A stretch of DNA of 64,000 nucleotides from positions 1-64,000 of the forward strand of contig NZ_VHIV01000009.1 in assembly GCF_006494425.1 (NCBI RefSeq). The letters are read 5' to 3'. This document shows, in pieces, positions 26,439 to 38,100 of the stretch (the stretch's first letter is position 1; each line of letters opens with the position of its first letter). The notes beneath the pieces were generated by a model that was given only the letters and a program-made list of their open reading frames with translations, ran no database searches and was not told where the DNA came from. Position numbers and translations under genes: made by a program. The stretch is from Bacillus dicomae (GTDB lineage: Bacteria; Bacillota; Bacilli; Bacillales; Bacillaceae_G).

Positions 26439-27650
26439 TTAAAAGAACTTTAATTTACCCTTTTTAAGAACTAATAAAGGTCCACCTAATAAGAATAGGT
26501 AACGGTTATCGATAACTTTCTTCATGAATGAAGCTTTCCAACCTGTTAACTTTTTGCCCATAACAACGCCCATTGCATCGTCATGACCTAAAGAACATAC
26601 AGATCCTTTATTATCGAATGCGAATTTCTTCATTTCGCCTTTACCACGAACTAACACAGTTAAGTTGTGTGCAATGTTGTAACCTTGTTGAATTGCGATT
26701 TGTGCTGTTGGTGGGTATGGACGGTTAATTTCTTCGTTAATGATTAACGCTGCGTCACCAACCATGAATACATCTTCGTATCCTGGAGCGTGCATGAACT
26801 CATCAACTTTTACACGTCCGCGCATTGCTTCAAAACCAGACTCTTCCACAATACCGTTACCACGAACACCTGCAGCCCAAACTACTGTTTCAGACTTAAT
26901 TAATTCAGTATCATCGCCGTTTGCAACGATAATACCTTCTTCAGTTGCTTCTTTAATTGCTGTACCGATGCGGAATTCTACACCTTTTTTCTCAAGTTGT
27001 TTCACAGCGTATTCTACTAATGCAGGATCGAAACCTGGAAGTGCTGTTGGAGCAGCTTCTACACAGATGATACGTGCTTTTTCACGTGGTACATTGTACT
27101 GTTTGCAAAGTTCAGGAACACGGTTTGCAAGCTCACCTACGTACTCGATACCAGTAAATCCAGCACCACCAACAACGATTGTTACTAACTCATCGCGTTG
27201 TTCAGTTGCATATTTAGCGAAACTAGCTTCCATATGCTCACGAATTTGACGAGTTGCATTAATGTTAGCGATTGAGAATGCGTGCTCTTTTAATCCTGTA
27301 ATTCCGAATGTTTCTGATTCGAAACCAAGACCGATTACTAAGTAGTCATACTCTAACTCGCCGTCTTTTAAGATAATGCGTTTTTCAGCAGCTTTAATTT
27401 CTACTACTGTATCTTGTACAAAGTTCACTTTATTTGTATCAATAACGTCTTGAATATCTAGACAGATTTTTTCATCTTGTAATGTACCAGCTGCGCTCTC
27501 GTGTAACCAAGTCGCTTGGTAGTGATAGCTGTTGTTGTTTACTAACGTAATTTCAGCTTCATTTACAGATAATGCTTTTTGCAGACGAACAGTCGTAATC
27601 ATCCCGCCATAACCTGCACCTAAAACTACGATTTTTGGAGTCTTCACCAA
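26439..27650 (-). CDS. yumB: Type II NADH dehydrogenase (YumB/Ndh-like)
   Basis: A 403-residue FAD enzyme that passes electrons from NADH to quinone without proton pumping, at the membrane surface. The FAD Rossmann motif is [10 protein letters not shown] at the N-terminus; the NADH site is [23 protein letters not shown] is the second FAD motif. TTG at 27650 follows AAAAGGG at seven bases; the frame upstream is hydrophobic chance sequence. The promoter region holds a Rex/FNR-like dyad. Divergent from yumC. Confidence 0.93.
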   Translation of the reverse strand: MVKTPKIVVLGAGYGGMITTVRLQKALSVNEAEITLVNNNSYHYQATWLHESAAGTLQDEKICLDIQDVIDTNKVNFVQDTVVEIKAAEKRIILKDGELEYDYLVIGLGFESETFGITGLKEHAFSIANINATRQIREHMEASFAKYATEQRDELVTIVVGGAGFTGIEYVGELANRVPELCKQYNVPREKARIICVEAAPTALPGFDPALVEYAVKQLEKKGVEFRIGTAIKEATEEGIIVANGDDTELIKSETVVWAAGVRGNGIVEESGFEAMRGRVKVDEFMHAPGYEDVFMVGDAALIINEEINRPYPPTAQIAIQQGYNIAHNLTVLVRGKGEMKKFAFDNKGSVCSLGHDDAMGVVMGKKLTGWKASFMKKVIDNRYLFLLGGPLLVLKKGKLKFF

Positions 27651-28108
27651 ATCACAACCCTTTTCTTTATATAATAGTAATAAAAAATAATACCAAGTAC
27701 TAAAAACTCTATTTGTCAAGAATGTGGAATTTATCACATTCTATATCATAACAAAACGCAGTCAAAAAATCGTACGAATTTTGTCATAGAAATTTAACAT
27801 AATACTTCCCTATATTAGTCGGTTTTATTCCAGAATTCAAGCGTCTGGGGAATTATCAATATTTTAAAATAACATAGCGTTTTCAAGGGTTTTTCAGCCT
27901 TTTTTTCATGTATTTTCCTTTCACCATATTTTATACAATTAAAAAGCATCTATGCGAAAACTTACACACAATTCAGTCGTTTTCAGAAGTATTATGAACG
28001 CAAATATGCTATCATTTATTTGAAAGTGTCATCATTTGCAGGATTTTCATGTACATATGAACAATATATGAAATCAATATCAAAATTCCATCTATAGGGG
28101 GAATGAAA
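27651..28108. other. Divergent yumB-yumC regulatory region
   Basis: 458 bases without a gene. TTGACA on the minus strand (27714-27719) is a likely -35 box for yumB, and a dyad lies directly upstream of it. The rest is AT-rich; I see no clear hairpin or riboswitch and could not assign a yumC promoter. Confidence 0.6.
27719..27742. promoter_or_regulatory. Rex/FNR-like dyad upstream of yumB
   Basis: AGAATGTG and CACATTCT are perfect 8-bp arms around eight bases. The core TGTGG-AATTTA-TCACA is one base from the CRP/FNR form TGTGA-N6-TCACA and similar to the Rex form TTGTGAA-N4-TTCACAA with four mismatches. Confidence 0.5.
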
Positions 28109-29098
28109 GTGGCAGAAAATCAAAAAGTTTACGACATAACAATTATTGGTGGAGGTCCAACAGGACTATTCACAGCATTTTATGGCGGTATGAGACAAGC
28201 AAGTGTAAAAATAATTGAAAGCTTACCTCAACTTGGAGGACAATTATCCGCACTCTACCCTGAAAAATACATTTATGATGTAGCTGGATTTCCAAAAGTG
28301 CGCGCACAAGAATTAGTTGATAACTTAAAAGAGCAAATGAAGAAATTTGATCCAACCGTTTGTTTAGAAGAAGCTGTTGATACGCTAGAGAAACAAGCTG
28401 ACGGTATATTTAAACTCGTTACGAATAAGCAAACTCACTATTCTAAGTCAGTTATTATTACTGCTGGCAATGGTGCTTTCCAACCACGCCGCTTAGAATT
28501 AGAAGGTACAGCAAAGTACGAAAAGAAAAACTTACATTATTTCGTTGATGATATGAATAAATTTGCTGGTAAGCGCGTCGTAGTATTTGGCGGCGGCGAC
28601 TCAGCGGTAGATTGGACAATGATGTTAGAACCGATCGCTGACAAAGTTACAATCGTTCATCGCCGTGATAAATTCCGTGCGCATGAACATAGCGTTGAAA
28701 GCCTAATGAATTCTCGCGCAGAAGTAAGCACACCGTATGTTCCAGTAGAACTTATTGGTGATGACAAAATTGAACAAGTCGTTCTTCAGCATGTAAAGAC
28801 AGAAGAAAAAATTATCATCGATGTTGATGACGTAATCGTAAACTACGGCTTCGTTTCTTCCCTTGGCCCAATTAAAAACTGGGGCTTAGATATACAAAAA
28901 AACAGCATTCTCGTGAACTCGAAAATGGAAACAAATATTCCTGGCATTTACGCGGCTGGTGACATTTGTACATATGAAGGAAAAGTGAAACTTATCGCTT
29001 GCGGATTTGGCGAAGCACCAACGGCGGTAAACAACGCGAAAGCTTACTTTGATCCAAACGCGAAACTTCAACCGATGCATAGCTCTAGTATGTTTTAA
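28109..29098 (+). CDS. yumC: Ferredoxin/flavodoxin-NADP+ reductase (YumC)
   Basis: A 329-residue thioredoxin-reductase-like FNR. It has the FAD motif [16 protein letters not shown], the NADPH motif [12 protein letters not shown], and the closing [13 protein letters not shown], but no CxxC disulfide, which separates it from thioredoxin reductase. It exchanges electrons between NADPH and ferredoxin or flavodoxin. The GTG at 28109 has AGGGGG at seven bases; the ATG at 28103 is too close. Confidence 0.94.
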   Translation: MAENQKVYDITIIGGGPTGLFTAFYGGMRQASVKIIESLPQLGGQLSALYPEKYIYDVAGFPKVRAQELVDNLKEQMKKFDPTVCLEEAVDTLEKQADGIFKLVTNKQTHYSKSVIITAGNGAFQPRRLELEGTAKYEKKNLHYFVDDMNKFAGKRVVVFGGGDSAVDWTMMLEPIADKVTIVHRRDKFRAHEHSVESLMNSRAEVSTPYVPVELIGDDKIEQVVLQHVKTEEKIIIDVDDVIVNYGFVSSLGPIKNWGLDIQKNSILVNSKMETNIPGIYAAGDICTYEGKVKLIACGFGEAPTAVNNAKAYFDPNAKLQPMHSSSMF

Positions 29099-29103
29099 TA
29101 TAT

Positions 29104-29148
29104 AAAAAGTAAAAGCTCTTTCCATGTATGGAAAGAGCTTTTACTTTT
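29104..29148. terminator. Bidirectional terminator, yumC / giant surface protein
   Basis: A perfect stem of about 20 bp (AAAAGTAAAAGCTCTTTCC and on) with a tiny loop lies between convergent genes. Confidence 0.92.
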
Positions 29149-29165
29149 ATATACTAGAAAACGAA

Positions 29166-32100
29166 TTATTGTTTTCTTCTTCTACCTAATATAAATAAGA
29201 CTCCGCCAACTAAGAATGAAATTCCCGCACCAACTGACATCATCCATGAAGATTCTGCCCCTGTTTTCGGCAACTCTCTTTCTACTTTTACTTGCGGCTC
29301 TTTAATTAACTTTTCCAGTCTTACTTCCGGGTCTTCCGGTTTCACTTCTGGTTCCTTTGGCTCTTTCGGATCTTCCGGTTTCACTTCTGGTTCCTTCGGC
29401 TCTTTCGGATCTTCCGGTTTCACTTCTGGTTCCTTCGGCTCTTTCGGGTCTTCCGGTTTCACTTCTGGTTCCTTCGGTTCTTTCGGATCTTCCGGTTTCA
29501 CTTCTGGTTCCTTCGGCTCTTTCGGGTCTTCCGGTTTCACTTCTGGTTCCTTCGGCTCTTTCGGATCCTCCGGTTTCACTTCTGGTTCCTTCGGTTCTTT
29601 CGGGTCTTCCGGTTTCACTTCTGGTTCCTTCGGTTCTTTCGGGTCTTCCGGCTTCACTTCTGGTTCTTTCGGTTCTTTCGGGTCTTCCGGTTTCACTTCT
29701 GGTTCCTTCGGCTTAATGGAGACTGTTGGTTCAAGCGGTTGATTTATTCCATCATCAACAATCGCTCTATTCACAATTTCTTCACCGGCTTTTTCTTTTA
29801 CTTTCACTTTAAAAGTAATGTTTCTTTCTTTTGTATCTATAATATTTTCATACTTCGCTGTTAACTTTCCATTCTCTACTTTTACTTCTATTGCCTCTTT
29901 GGCTTTTACGCTATCCTTCACATACTCTAAGCCAGTTGGTAATTGATCTTCAATTTTCACCTCTGCTAGCTTTCCGTTTTCTACCGTATTTTTAAAGCTA
30001 ATTCGGTATTCTACTTCTTCTCCTAGCTTTGGTTCTTTATTACTTACTTCTTTTCTTGCTTCAAGCATGCCGTTTTTATACTGCGGTTTTATTGAAACAA
30101 TCGGTTCTTCTGGTTGATTTACTGTATCCCCCACAATCGCCTTATTTACGATTTCCTCACCAGTTACAACTGTTTCTTTTACCTTCGCTTTAAAAATAAT
30201 ACTACGTTCTTTTGTATCCGCAATTTCTAGATATTTCGCGATTACTTTTCCAAACTCCACTTTTAACTCTACTGGATTTGGCTCCGCACCTTCAAATCTA
30301 AGACTATCTTGCACGTATTCTAAACCGGCTGGAATTTTATCTTCTACCTTTAACTCTGCTAGCTTTCCGTTTTCTACCGTATTTTTAAAGCTAATTCGGT
30401 ATTCTACTTCTTCCCCTAGCTTCGGTTCTTTATTACTTACTGTCTTCGTTGCTTTTAACTTACCATCTTTATATTCTGGCTTTATTGTCGCTGTCGGTTC
30501 TATAACTGGATGGTTCGGATCATCCACATGAATAATCGCTTTATTTGTTATTTCCCCTCCAACTTTTACTGTTTCTTTTACCTTCACTTTAAAGATGATA
30601 CTTCTTTCTTTCGTATCCATAATTTCCGGATACTTCGCTGTTATTTTTCCATTCTCTACTTTAAGCTCTGTCGGTACAGGCTTATCACCTACAGCCTCCA
30701 GGCTATCTTTCACATATTCTAAACCAGCTGGAATTTCATCTTCAATTTTCACATCAACTAACTTCCCGCCATCTACTGTGCCGTTAAAAGTAATTCGATA
30801 TTCAATTTCTTCCCCTAGCTTCGGTTCATGATTACTTACTTCTTTCCTTGCCTCTAGTTTCCCATCTTTATATTGCGACGTAATTGGTATAAGTGACTCA
30901 ACTGGTGGGTTCGTCGGATTATTATCATCGACAATCGCCCTGTTTACAATCTCTTTTCCTACTTGTACCGTTTCTTGTACTCTCACTTTAAAGATGATGC
31001 TTCTTTTTTTCGTATCCGTAATTTCTGGATACTTTGCTGTTACTTTTCCATTCTCTACTTTAAGTTCTACTGGATTTGGTTCTGGCCCGTCAGACTTTAT
31101 ACTATCTTGTACATATTCTAAACCGGCTGGAATTTCATCTTTTACCTTTACCTCAGTTAGTTTTCCGTTCTCTACCGTATTTTCAAAGCTAATTCGATAT
31201 TCTACTTCTTCTCCTAACTTCGGTTCCTGATTGCTTACTGTTTTTTCTGATTGTAATGCACCATCTTTATATTGAGGCTGAATAGCGATATTCGGTTGCT
31301 CTGGTGGATTTATTGTATCTTCCACAACCGCCTTATTCACAATTCCCTCGCCTACTTTAGCTTTTTCTTTCACTTTCACTTTAAAGACGATGCTTCTTTC
31401 TTCCGTATCGACAATTTCTGGATACTCTGCAAGGATGATTCCGTTTTTCACTTTCACATGCAGCGGTTTCGGATTCTCTCCCTCGGCTCTTTCACTACCT
31501 TCTACAAACTCTAAACTACTTGGTAATTCATCCTTAATCTTCACCTTCGCTACTTTTCCATGCTCAACTACGTTACGGAATGTAATTCGATACTCTACTT
31601 CTTCCCCTAATTTTGGAGCTGGATTATTTACTGTTTTCTCAGCTTTTAGTTTTCCGTCCTTATACTCCGGCGTAATAATCGCTTCTGGTTTTTGCGGAGG
31701 ATTCTTCGGATTATCATCATCCACAATTGCCGTATTCACGATTTTCTTACCGACTTTTGCTACTTCCGTTACTTTCACCTTAAAGCTAATACTACGCTCA
31801 GCTGTATCAGTGATATTCTCATACTTCGCTGTAATTTTCCCAGCTTCTTCTTTTAACTCTACTGGATTTGGTTCATTACCTTCTGCTTTTAAACTATCCT
31901 TCACATACTCTAAGCCAGCTGGTAATTGATCCTCAATTTTCACCTCTGCTAGTTTTCCGTTTTCTACCGTATTTTTAAAGCTAATTCGGTATTCTACTTC
32001 TTCTCCTAGCTTCGGATCTTTTTTACTTACCTTTTTATCAGCTTTAACTTTACCGTCTTTATACTGCGGTGTAATCTCTACTTCTGGTCGCTCTGGTGGA

Positions 32101-35100
32101 TTTTTTGTATCATCCACAATCGCTTTATTCACAATTGCTTTGTCCACTTCAACTGACTCTTTCACCTTCACTTTAAAGATAATACTTCTTTCTTTCATGT
32201 CAGTAATATTTTCATACTTCGCGGTAACCTTCCCAGCTTCTTCTTTCAACTCTACTGGCGCTGGTTTATCCCCTTCTGATTTTAGACTATCCTTCACATA
32301 CTCTAAACCAGACGGAATTTCATCTTCTATCTTCACCTCTGCCAGCTTTCCATCTTTCACCGTATTACTAAATGAAATGCGGTATTCGATTTCTTCTCCT
32401 AGCTTCGGTTTATCATTATTCACCTTTTTATGAGCAATAATTTTACCGTCTTTATATTGCGGTTTAATTTTAGCTGTCGGTTCAATTATAGGGTGATTTG
32501 GATCATCCACATGAATAATTGCTTTATTTGTAATAGCCTTTCCTATTGTAACTGATTCTTTCACCTTTACTTTAAAGACAATACTTCTTTCTTCCGTATC
32601 CGTAATCTCTGCATACGTTGCAATTACCTTACCATTTTCTACTTTCAACTCCACAGGTTTTGGCTCTGCACCTTCTGCCTTTTCGCTTCCTTGTACAAAC
32701 TCTAAACCATCTGGAATTTCATCTGCTATCTTCACCTCTGCTAGCTTTCCATCCTTCACCGTATTATTAAAAATAATTCGATATTCGATTTCCTCACCTA
32801 GCTTCGGTTCGTAATTACTTACTTCTTTTCTAGCTTCAATTTTTCCATCTTTATATTGCGGTGTAATTGGTACATAAGGCTCTTCTGGTAGATTTTTTGT
32901 ATCATCTACAATCGCCTCATTTACGATTTCTTCTCCCGCTTTTACACTTTCTTTTACCTTCGCTTTAAAGACAATGCTTCTTTCCTCTGTATCTGTAATT
33001 GCTGGATATTTTGCCATTACCTTATTATTTTTCACCTGTAGTTCTACCGGTTTCGGTTTAGAACCTTCTGCCGTGATGCTGCCTTCTACATACTCTAAAC
33101 CTTTTGGTAATGTATCCTTTATATTTACCTCTGCTAGTTTCCCGTTTTCTACCGTGTTTTTAAAACGAATTTGGTATTCTACTTCTTCTCCTAGTTTTGG
33201 CTTATGATTATTCGCCACTTTCTCCGCAATAATCTTACCGTCTTTATATTGCGGCGTAATTTCCACATAAGGTTTTTCTGGCTCATGTGTTGTATCTACT
33301 ACGATTGCTTTATTAACGATTTCCTTGCCTATTTCTGCTTCTTCTTTTACTTTCGCTTTAAAGACAATGCTTCTTTCTTTTGTATCTGTAATTACTGGAT
33401 ACTTTGCCATTACCTTGCCGTTTTCAAATTTCAGTTCTACCGGACTTGGTTTAGAACCTTCTGCTTGTAAACTGTTCTCCACGTAATCTAGTCCAGCTGG
33501 AATTTCATCTTCTACTTTAACCTCTGCTAGTTTTCCGTTTTCTACCGTGTTTTTAAAGCTAATTCGATATTCTACTTCTTCTCCTAACTTCGGTTTCTTA
33601 TTATTTACAAACTTCTCAGCTTTCAGCTTACCGTCTTTATATTCTGGGGTAATCGTTACTTCTGAAGTCGTTGGATCTTTTGTGTCATCAACAACTACTT
33701 TATTGACAATTCCTTCCCCAACCTTGAAGTCTTCTTTTAATTTCGCTTTAAAGACGATACTTCTTTCTTCTCTATCCGTAATCTCTGGATATTTAGCAGT
33801 TACTTTTCCGTCTTTCACTTGCAATTCTACCGGCTCTGGCTTAGATCCTTCTGCTTTCACACTGTCTTTCACATACTCTAAGCCTTTTGGTAAATTATCT
33901 TCTATTCTCACCTCTGCTAGCTTTCCGTTCTCTACCGTATTTTTAAAGCTAATTCGGTATTCTACTTCTTCTCCTAACTTCGGCGTTTCATTATTTACTA
34001 CTTTTTTCGCTTCCACTTTTCCATCTTTATGCTGCGGTGTAATTTCTGCCGTCGGTGTTTCTGGCTCTTTTTTCGTATCATCAATAATTGCTTTATTGAC
34101 GATTTTTTCACCGATTTTCACTTCATCTTTTACTCTCACTTTAAAGATGATACTTCTTTCTTCTCTATCAGTAATCTCTGGATATTTCGCCATTATCTTA
34201 CCGTTTTCAAATTTCAGTTCTACTGAATCTGTTCCGGCACCTTCTGCTTTCAAACTGTTTTCTACATACTCTAAACCTTTTGGTAAAGTATCTTCTATTT
34301 TTACCTCTGCTAGTTTTCCGTTTTCTACCGTATTTTTAAAGCTAATTCGGTATTCTACTTCTTCTCCTAACTTCGGCGTTTCATTATTTACTACTTTTTT
34401 CGCTTCAAGTTTTCCGTCTTTATGCTGCGGAATAATTTCTGCTTTCGGTGTCTCTGGCGGATGTTTCGTATCACTCACAATTGCTTCATTGACAATTGTA
34501 TCGCTCACGTTACCTTTTACTTTCACTTTAAAGGTAATACTTCTTTCTTCCATATCCGTAATCTCTGGATACTTCGCCAGTACCTTACCGTTTTCCACCT
34601 TCAATTCCACTGGAGCCGGCTTAGAACCTTCTGCTTGTAAACTATCTTTCACATACTCTAATCCATTTGGTAAATCATCTTTTATTATTACCTCTGCTAG
34701 TTTTCCATGTTCTACCGTATTCTTAAAGCTAATTCGGTATTCTACTTCTTCTTCTAACTTCGGTGATGGATTATTTACAACCTTTTTCGCTTCAATTTTC
34801 CCATCTTTATACTGAGGAGTAATTTCTGCTTTTGGGTTAATTGGATCATGTTTCGTATCATCAACAATTGCTTTATTGACGATTTTTTCACCAACTTTTA
34901 CTTCTTCTTTTACTTTTACTTTAAAAGTAATACTTCTTTCTTCTATATCCGTAATCTCTGGATACTTCGCCAGTACCTTACCGTTTTCCACTTTCAACTC
35001 TACTGGATTTGGTCCGGCACCTTCTGCTTTCAAACTATTTTCTACATACTCTAAACCTTCTGGTAAAGTATCTTCTATTTTCACCTCTGCTAGTTTTCCG

Positions 35101-38100
35101 TTCTTTACCGTATTTTTAAAGCTAATTCGGTATTCTACTTCTTCTCCTAACTTCGGCGTTTCATTATTTACGCTTTTCTTTGCTTTAATTTTTCCGTCCT
35201 TGTGTAATGGCGTAATTTTTGCTTCTGGCTCTTTCAAATCTTTCGTATCATCAACAATTGCCTTATTGATGATCTCCTTACCTACTTCTGCTTCTTCTTT
35301 CACCTTTACCTTAAAGACGATACTTCTTTCTTTCGTATCCGTAATATTTTCATATTCAGCGATAACTTTTCCATCTTTCACATGTAACTTTACTGGAGCT
35401 GGTTTATCGCCTTCCGCCTTTTCACTACCTTTTACATACTCTAAACCGTTAGGGATTGTATCCTCTATTGTCACCTTTTCTAGTTTTCCGTTTTCTACCG
35501 TATTCTTAAAGCTAATTCGGTATTCCACTTCTTCTCCTAGCTTTGGTGATGAATTATCTACTATCTTAGCCGCATCAATTATCCCATCTTTATATTGCGG
35601 AGTAATTCTTTCTTCCGGCTCAATTGCTGGATGTTTCGTATCATCAACAATTGCTTTATTAACAATTTCTTTACCTACTTCTGCTTCTTCCTTTACCTTT
35701 ACTTTAAAGACGATACTGCGTTCTTTCGTATCCGTAATATCGATATACTTAGCTTTAACTACCCCATTTTCAATAGCTAATTCTACTGGTCCAGGTGCTT
35801 CTCCTTCAGCCTTAATACTATTTTCTACATATTCAAGACCTTTTGGAATTGTATCTTCTACTCGCACCTCTTCTAGTTTTCCGTTCTCTACCATATTATG
35901 AAAACTAATGCGGTACTCAATTTCTTCGCCTAGCTTCGGTTTCTTATTATTAACTACCTTTGTAGCAGCAATTTCACCTTTTTTACTTTGCGGTGTAATA
36001 ACAACGTTTGATTCAACAGGCTTATTTTTCGGATCTTTTGCAATTGCTTTATTTACAATCGCCTCCCCTACTTTCGCCGAATCTTTTACTTTCACTTTAA
36101 AAACAATACTTCTTTTTTCCATATCCGTAATCTCTGGATACTTTGCAATTACTTTGCCATCTTCCACTTTTAGTTCTACTGGCTCTGGTTTTATACCTTC
36201 GGCTTTCAAACTATCTTTTACGTATTCAACATCTTTAGGTAATGTATCTTCTACCAGTACATTTTCTAGTTTTCCGTTTTCTACCGTATTATGAAATGTA
36301 ATGCGGTATTCCACTTCTTCTCCTAGTTTTGGTGTTTGATTCGTTACACTTTTATCTACATCTACTTTACCGTCTTTATAATCTGGCGTAATCTTTTCTT
36401 CTGGATGCTCAGACTGTCCATTTGGTTCGCTCACAACCGCTTTATTAACAATCGTTTCTCCCGCTTTTGCCTCTTCTTTTACTTTCACTTTAAAGGCAAT
36501 GCTTCGCTCTTTTGTATCCGTAATCTCTGGATATTTTGCGATTATCTTACCATTTTCTACTTTTAGCTCTACTGGACTTGGTCCAGCGCCTTCAGCTCTC
36601 TCACTGCCTTGAACAAATTCTAAGTTAGCTGGAATTTCATCTTCTATTGTAACTGCCTCTAGTTTTCCGTTTTCCACCGTATTTTGGAAGCTAATTTGAT
36701 ATTCAAATTCTTCTCCTAGCTTTGGCTTCTTATTTGTCGCTTTTTTCTTTGCAGCAATTTTACCAGCCTTATGCTGTGGTGTAATCTTTTCTTCTAGATT
36801 CTTTGGTGGTTTTGTTTTATCACTAACAATTGCTTTGTTAACAATTTCTTCACCAATTTTTGCAGTTTCTTTTACTTTCGTTTTAAAGACGATACTTCTT
36901 TCTTCCATATCCGCAATTTCTGGATACTTTGCAATGATTTTCCCTTTTTCAAATTTCAGTTCTACTGGCTCTGGCTGTATACCTTCAGCTTTCAAACTAT
37001 CTTTCACGAATTCAAGGCTACTCGGTAATTCGTCTTCAATCGTCAATACATCTAGACGTCCATCTTTAATAGTGTTTTTAAAACGAATACGATACTCTAC
37101 CTCGTCACCTACACTCGGTGTTTTATTAGAAGCTACTTTTGTCGCTTCTATTTCTCCTGGAATTTCTTTTGGAGTCGTAACTGTAACATTTGCATCGTCT
37201 TCACTTTCATACTTTATCTCTGAACTATCTTGTCCCTTTACAGCAACAACATTTTTTACATTTGTATCTGATTGTATAGACTCTTTCACTTTCGCCTTAA
37301 ATGTAATAACGGCACTTTCACCAGGCTGTAAAACGCCACCATCTTTAGCATCTGCCCCTTCACCAATACGAAAATCAATTTGATTATTTACAAACTCTGC
37401 TTCATCATCGTTTGCATCATCGGTTTTTTGTCCTGTGTTGCTACCAGTAACATATTGAATTGATCCCGGGACATACTCTAAGCGATCATCTAATTTATCA
37501 AAGCCTTTTACATTAGATACCGGCGCTTGATTGTTCTTCGTATCATTTTTCACTTCAATTTGGTACGTAATTTCTTCGCCAGCTTTAACTTCCTTAATTT
37601 CTTTTCCGGCACTATCTAACGCCTTTTTATCAACTTGTAAGTTTGGCGCATTATGTTCTGTGACGAATGTAGTATTGTTTAAGACGTAAATGTCACCGCC
37701 GCCACCATTTGCTTTAAAACGCATTTTCCCTTCTTTTAAATCATTTTTCACCTGCTTTGGTCCCTCAAGGTGATACGTATGAATATCTGTACTAAATGAA
37801 TTTGTCCAATCTGGGTTATATCCCGGATATTTTTTCGTAACAAATTCGTTAGTCCCATCCACTTGTACTTCTGTCATAGACGAGTCATTAACATCATTTT
37901 CTTTACCGTTAATATTTTTTAACTTTTGATATCCTAATCCAAAATCATACTCTCCATAATCATAAGCATATATGTCATTTTCAGCAGGATCTCCTTGTGA
38001 CGAAAAATAACTAAATTTCGCCTTAAAAGCCCCTTCTTTCGGTGTATTTATTTTATTAACTTTAATCTCGGTAAAAAGTGTACTTTTTTGAACAACTAAA

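Noticed and set aside
29338-29727. Regular 39-bp repeats that look like a CRISPR array
   Set aside because: The units are contiguous with no unique spacers and are in frame with the LPXTG protein, coding for a proline-rich stalk.
30500-37400. Many long plus-strand open frames opposite the surface protein, up to 422 codons at 33547-34815
   Set aside because: They are the complement of the DUF11 repeats, share the same periodicity, start without ribosome binding sites and read as repetitive low-complexity sequence.
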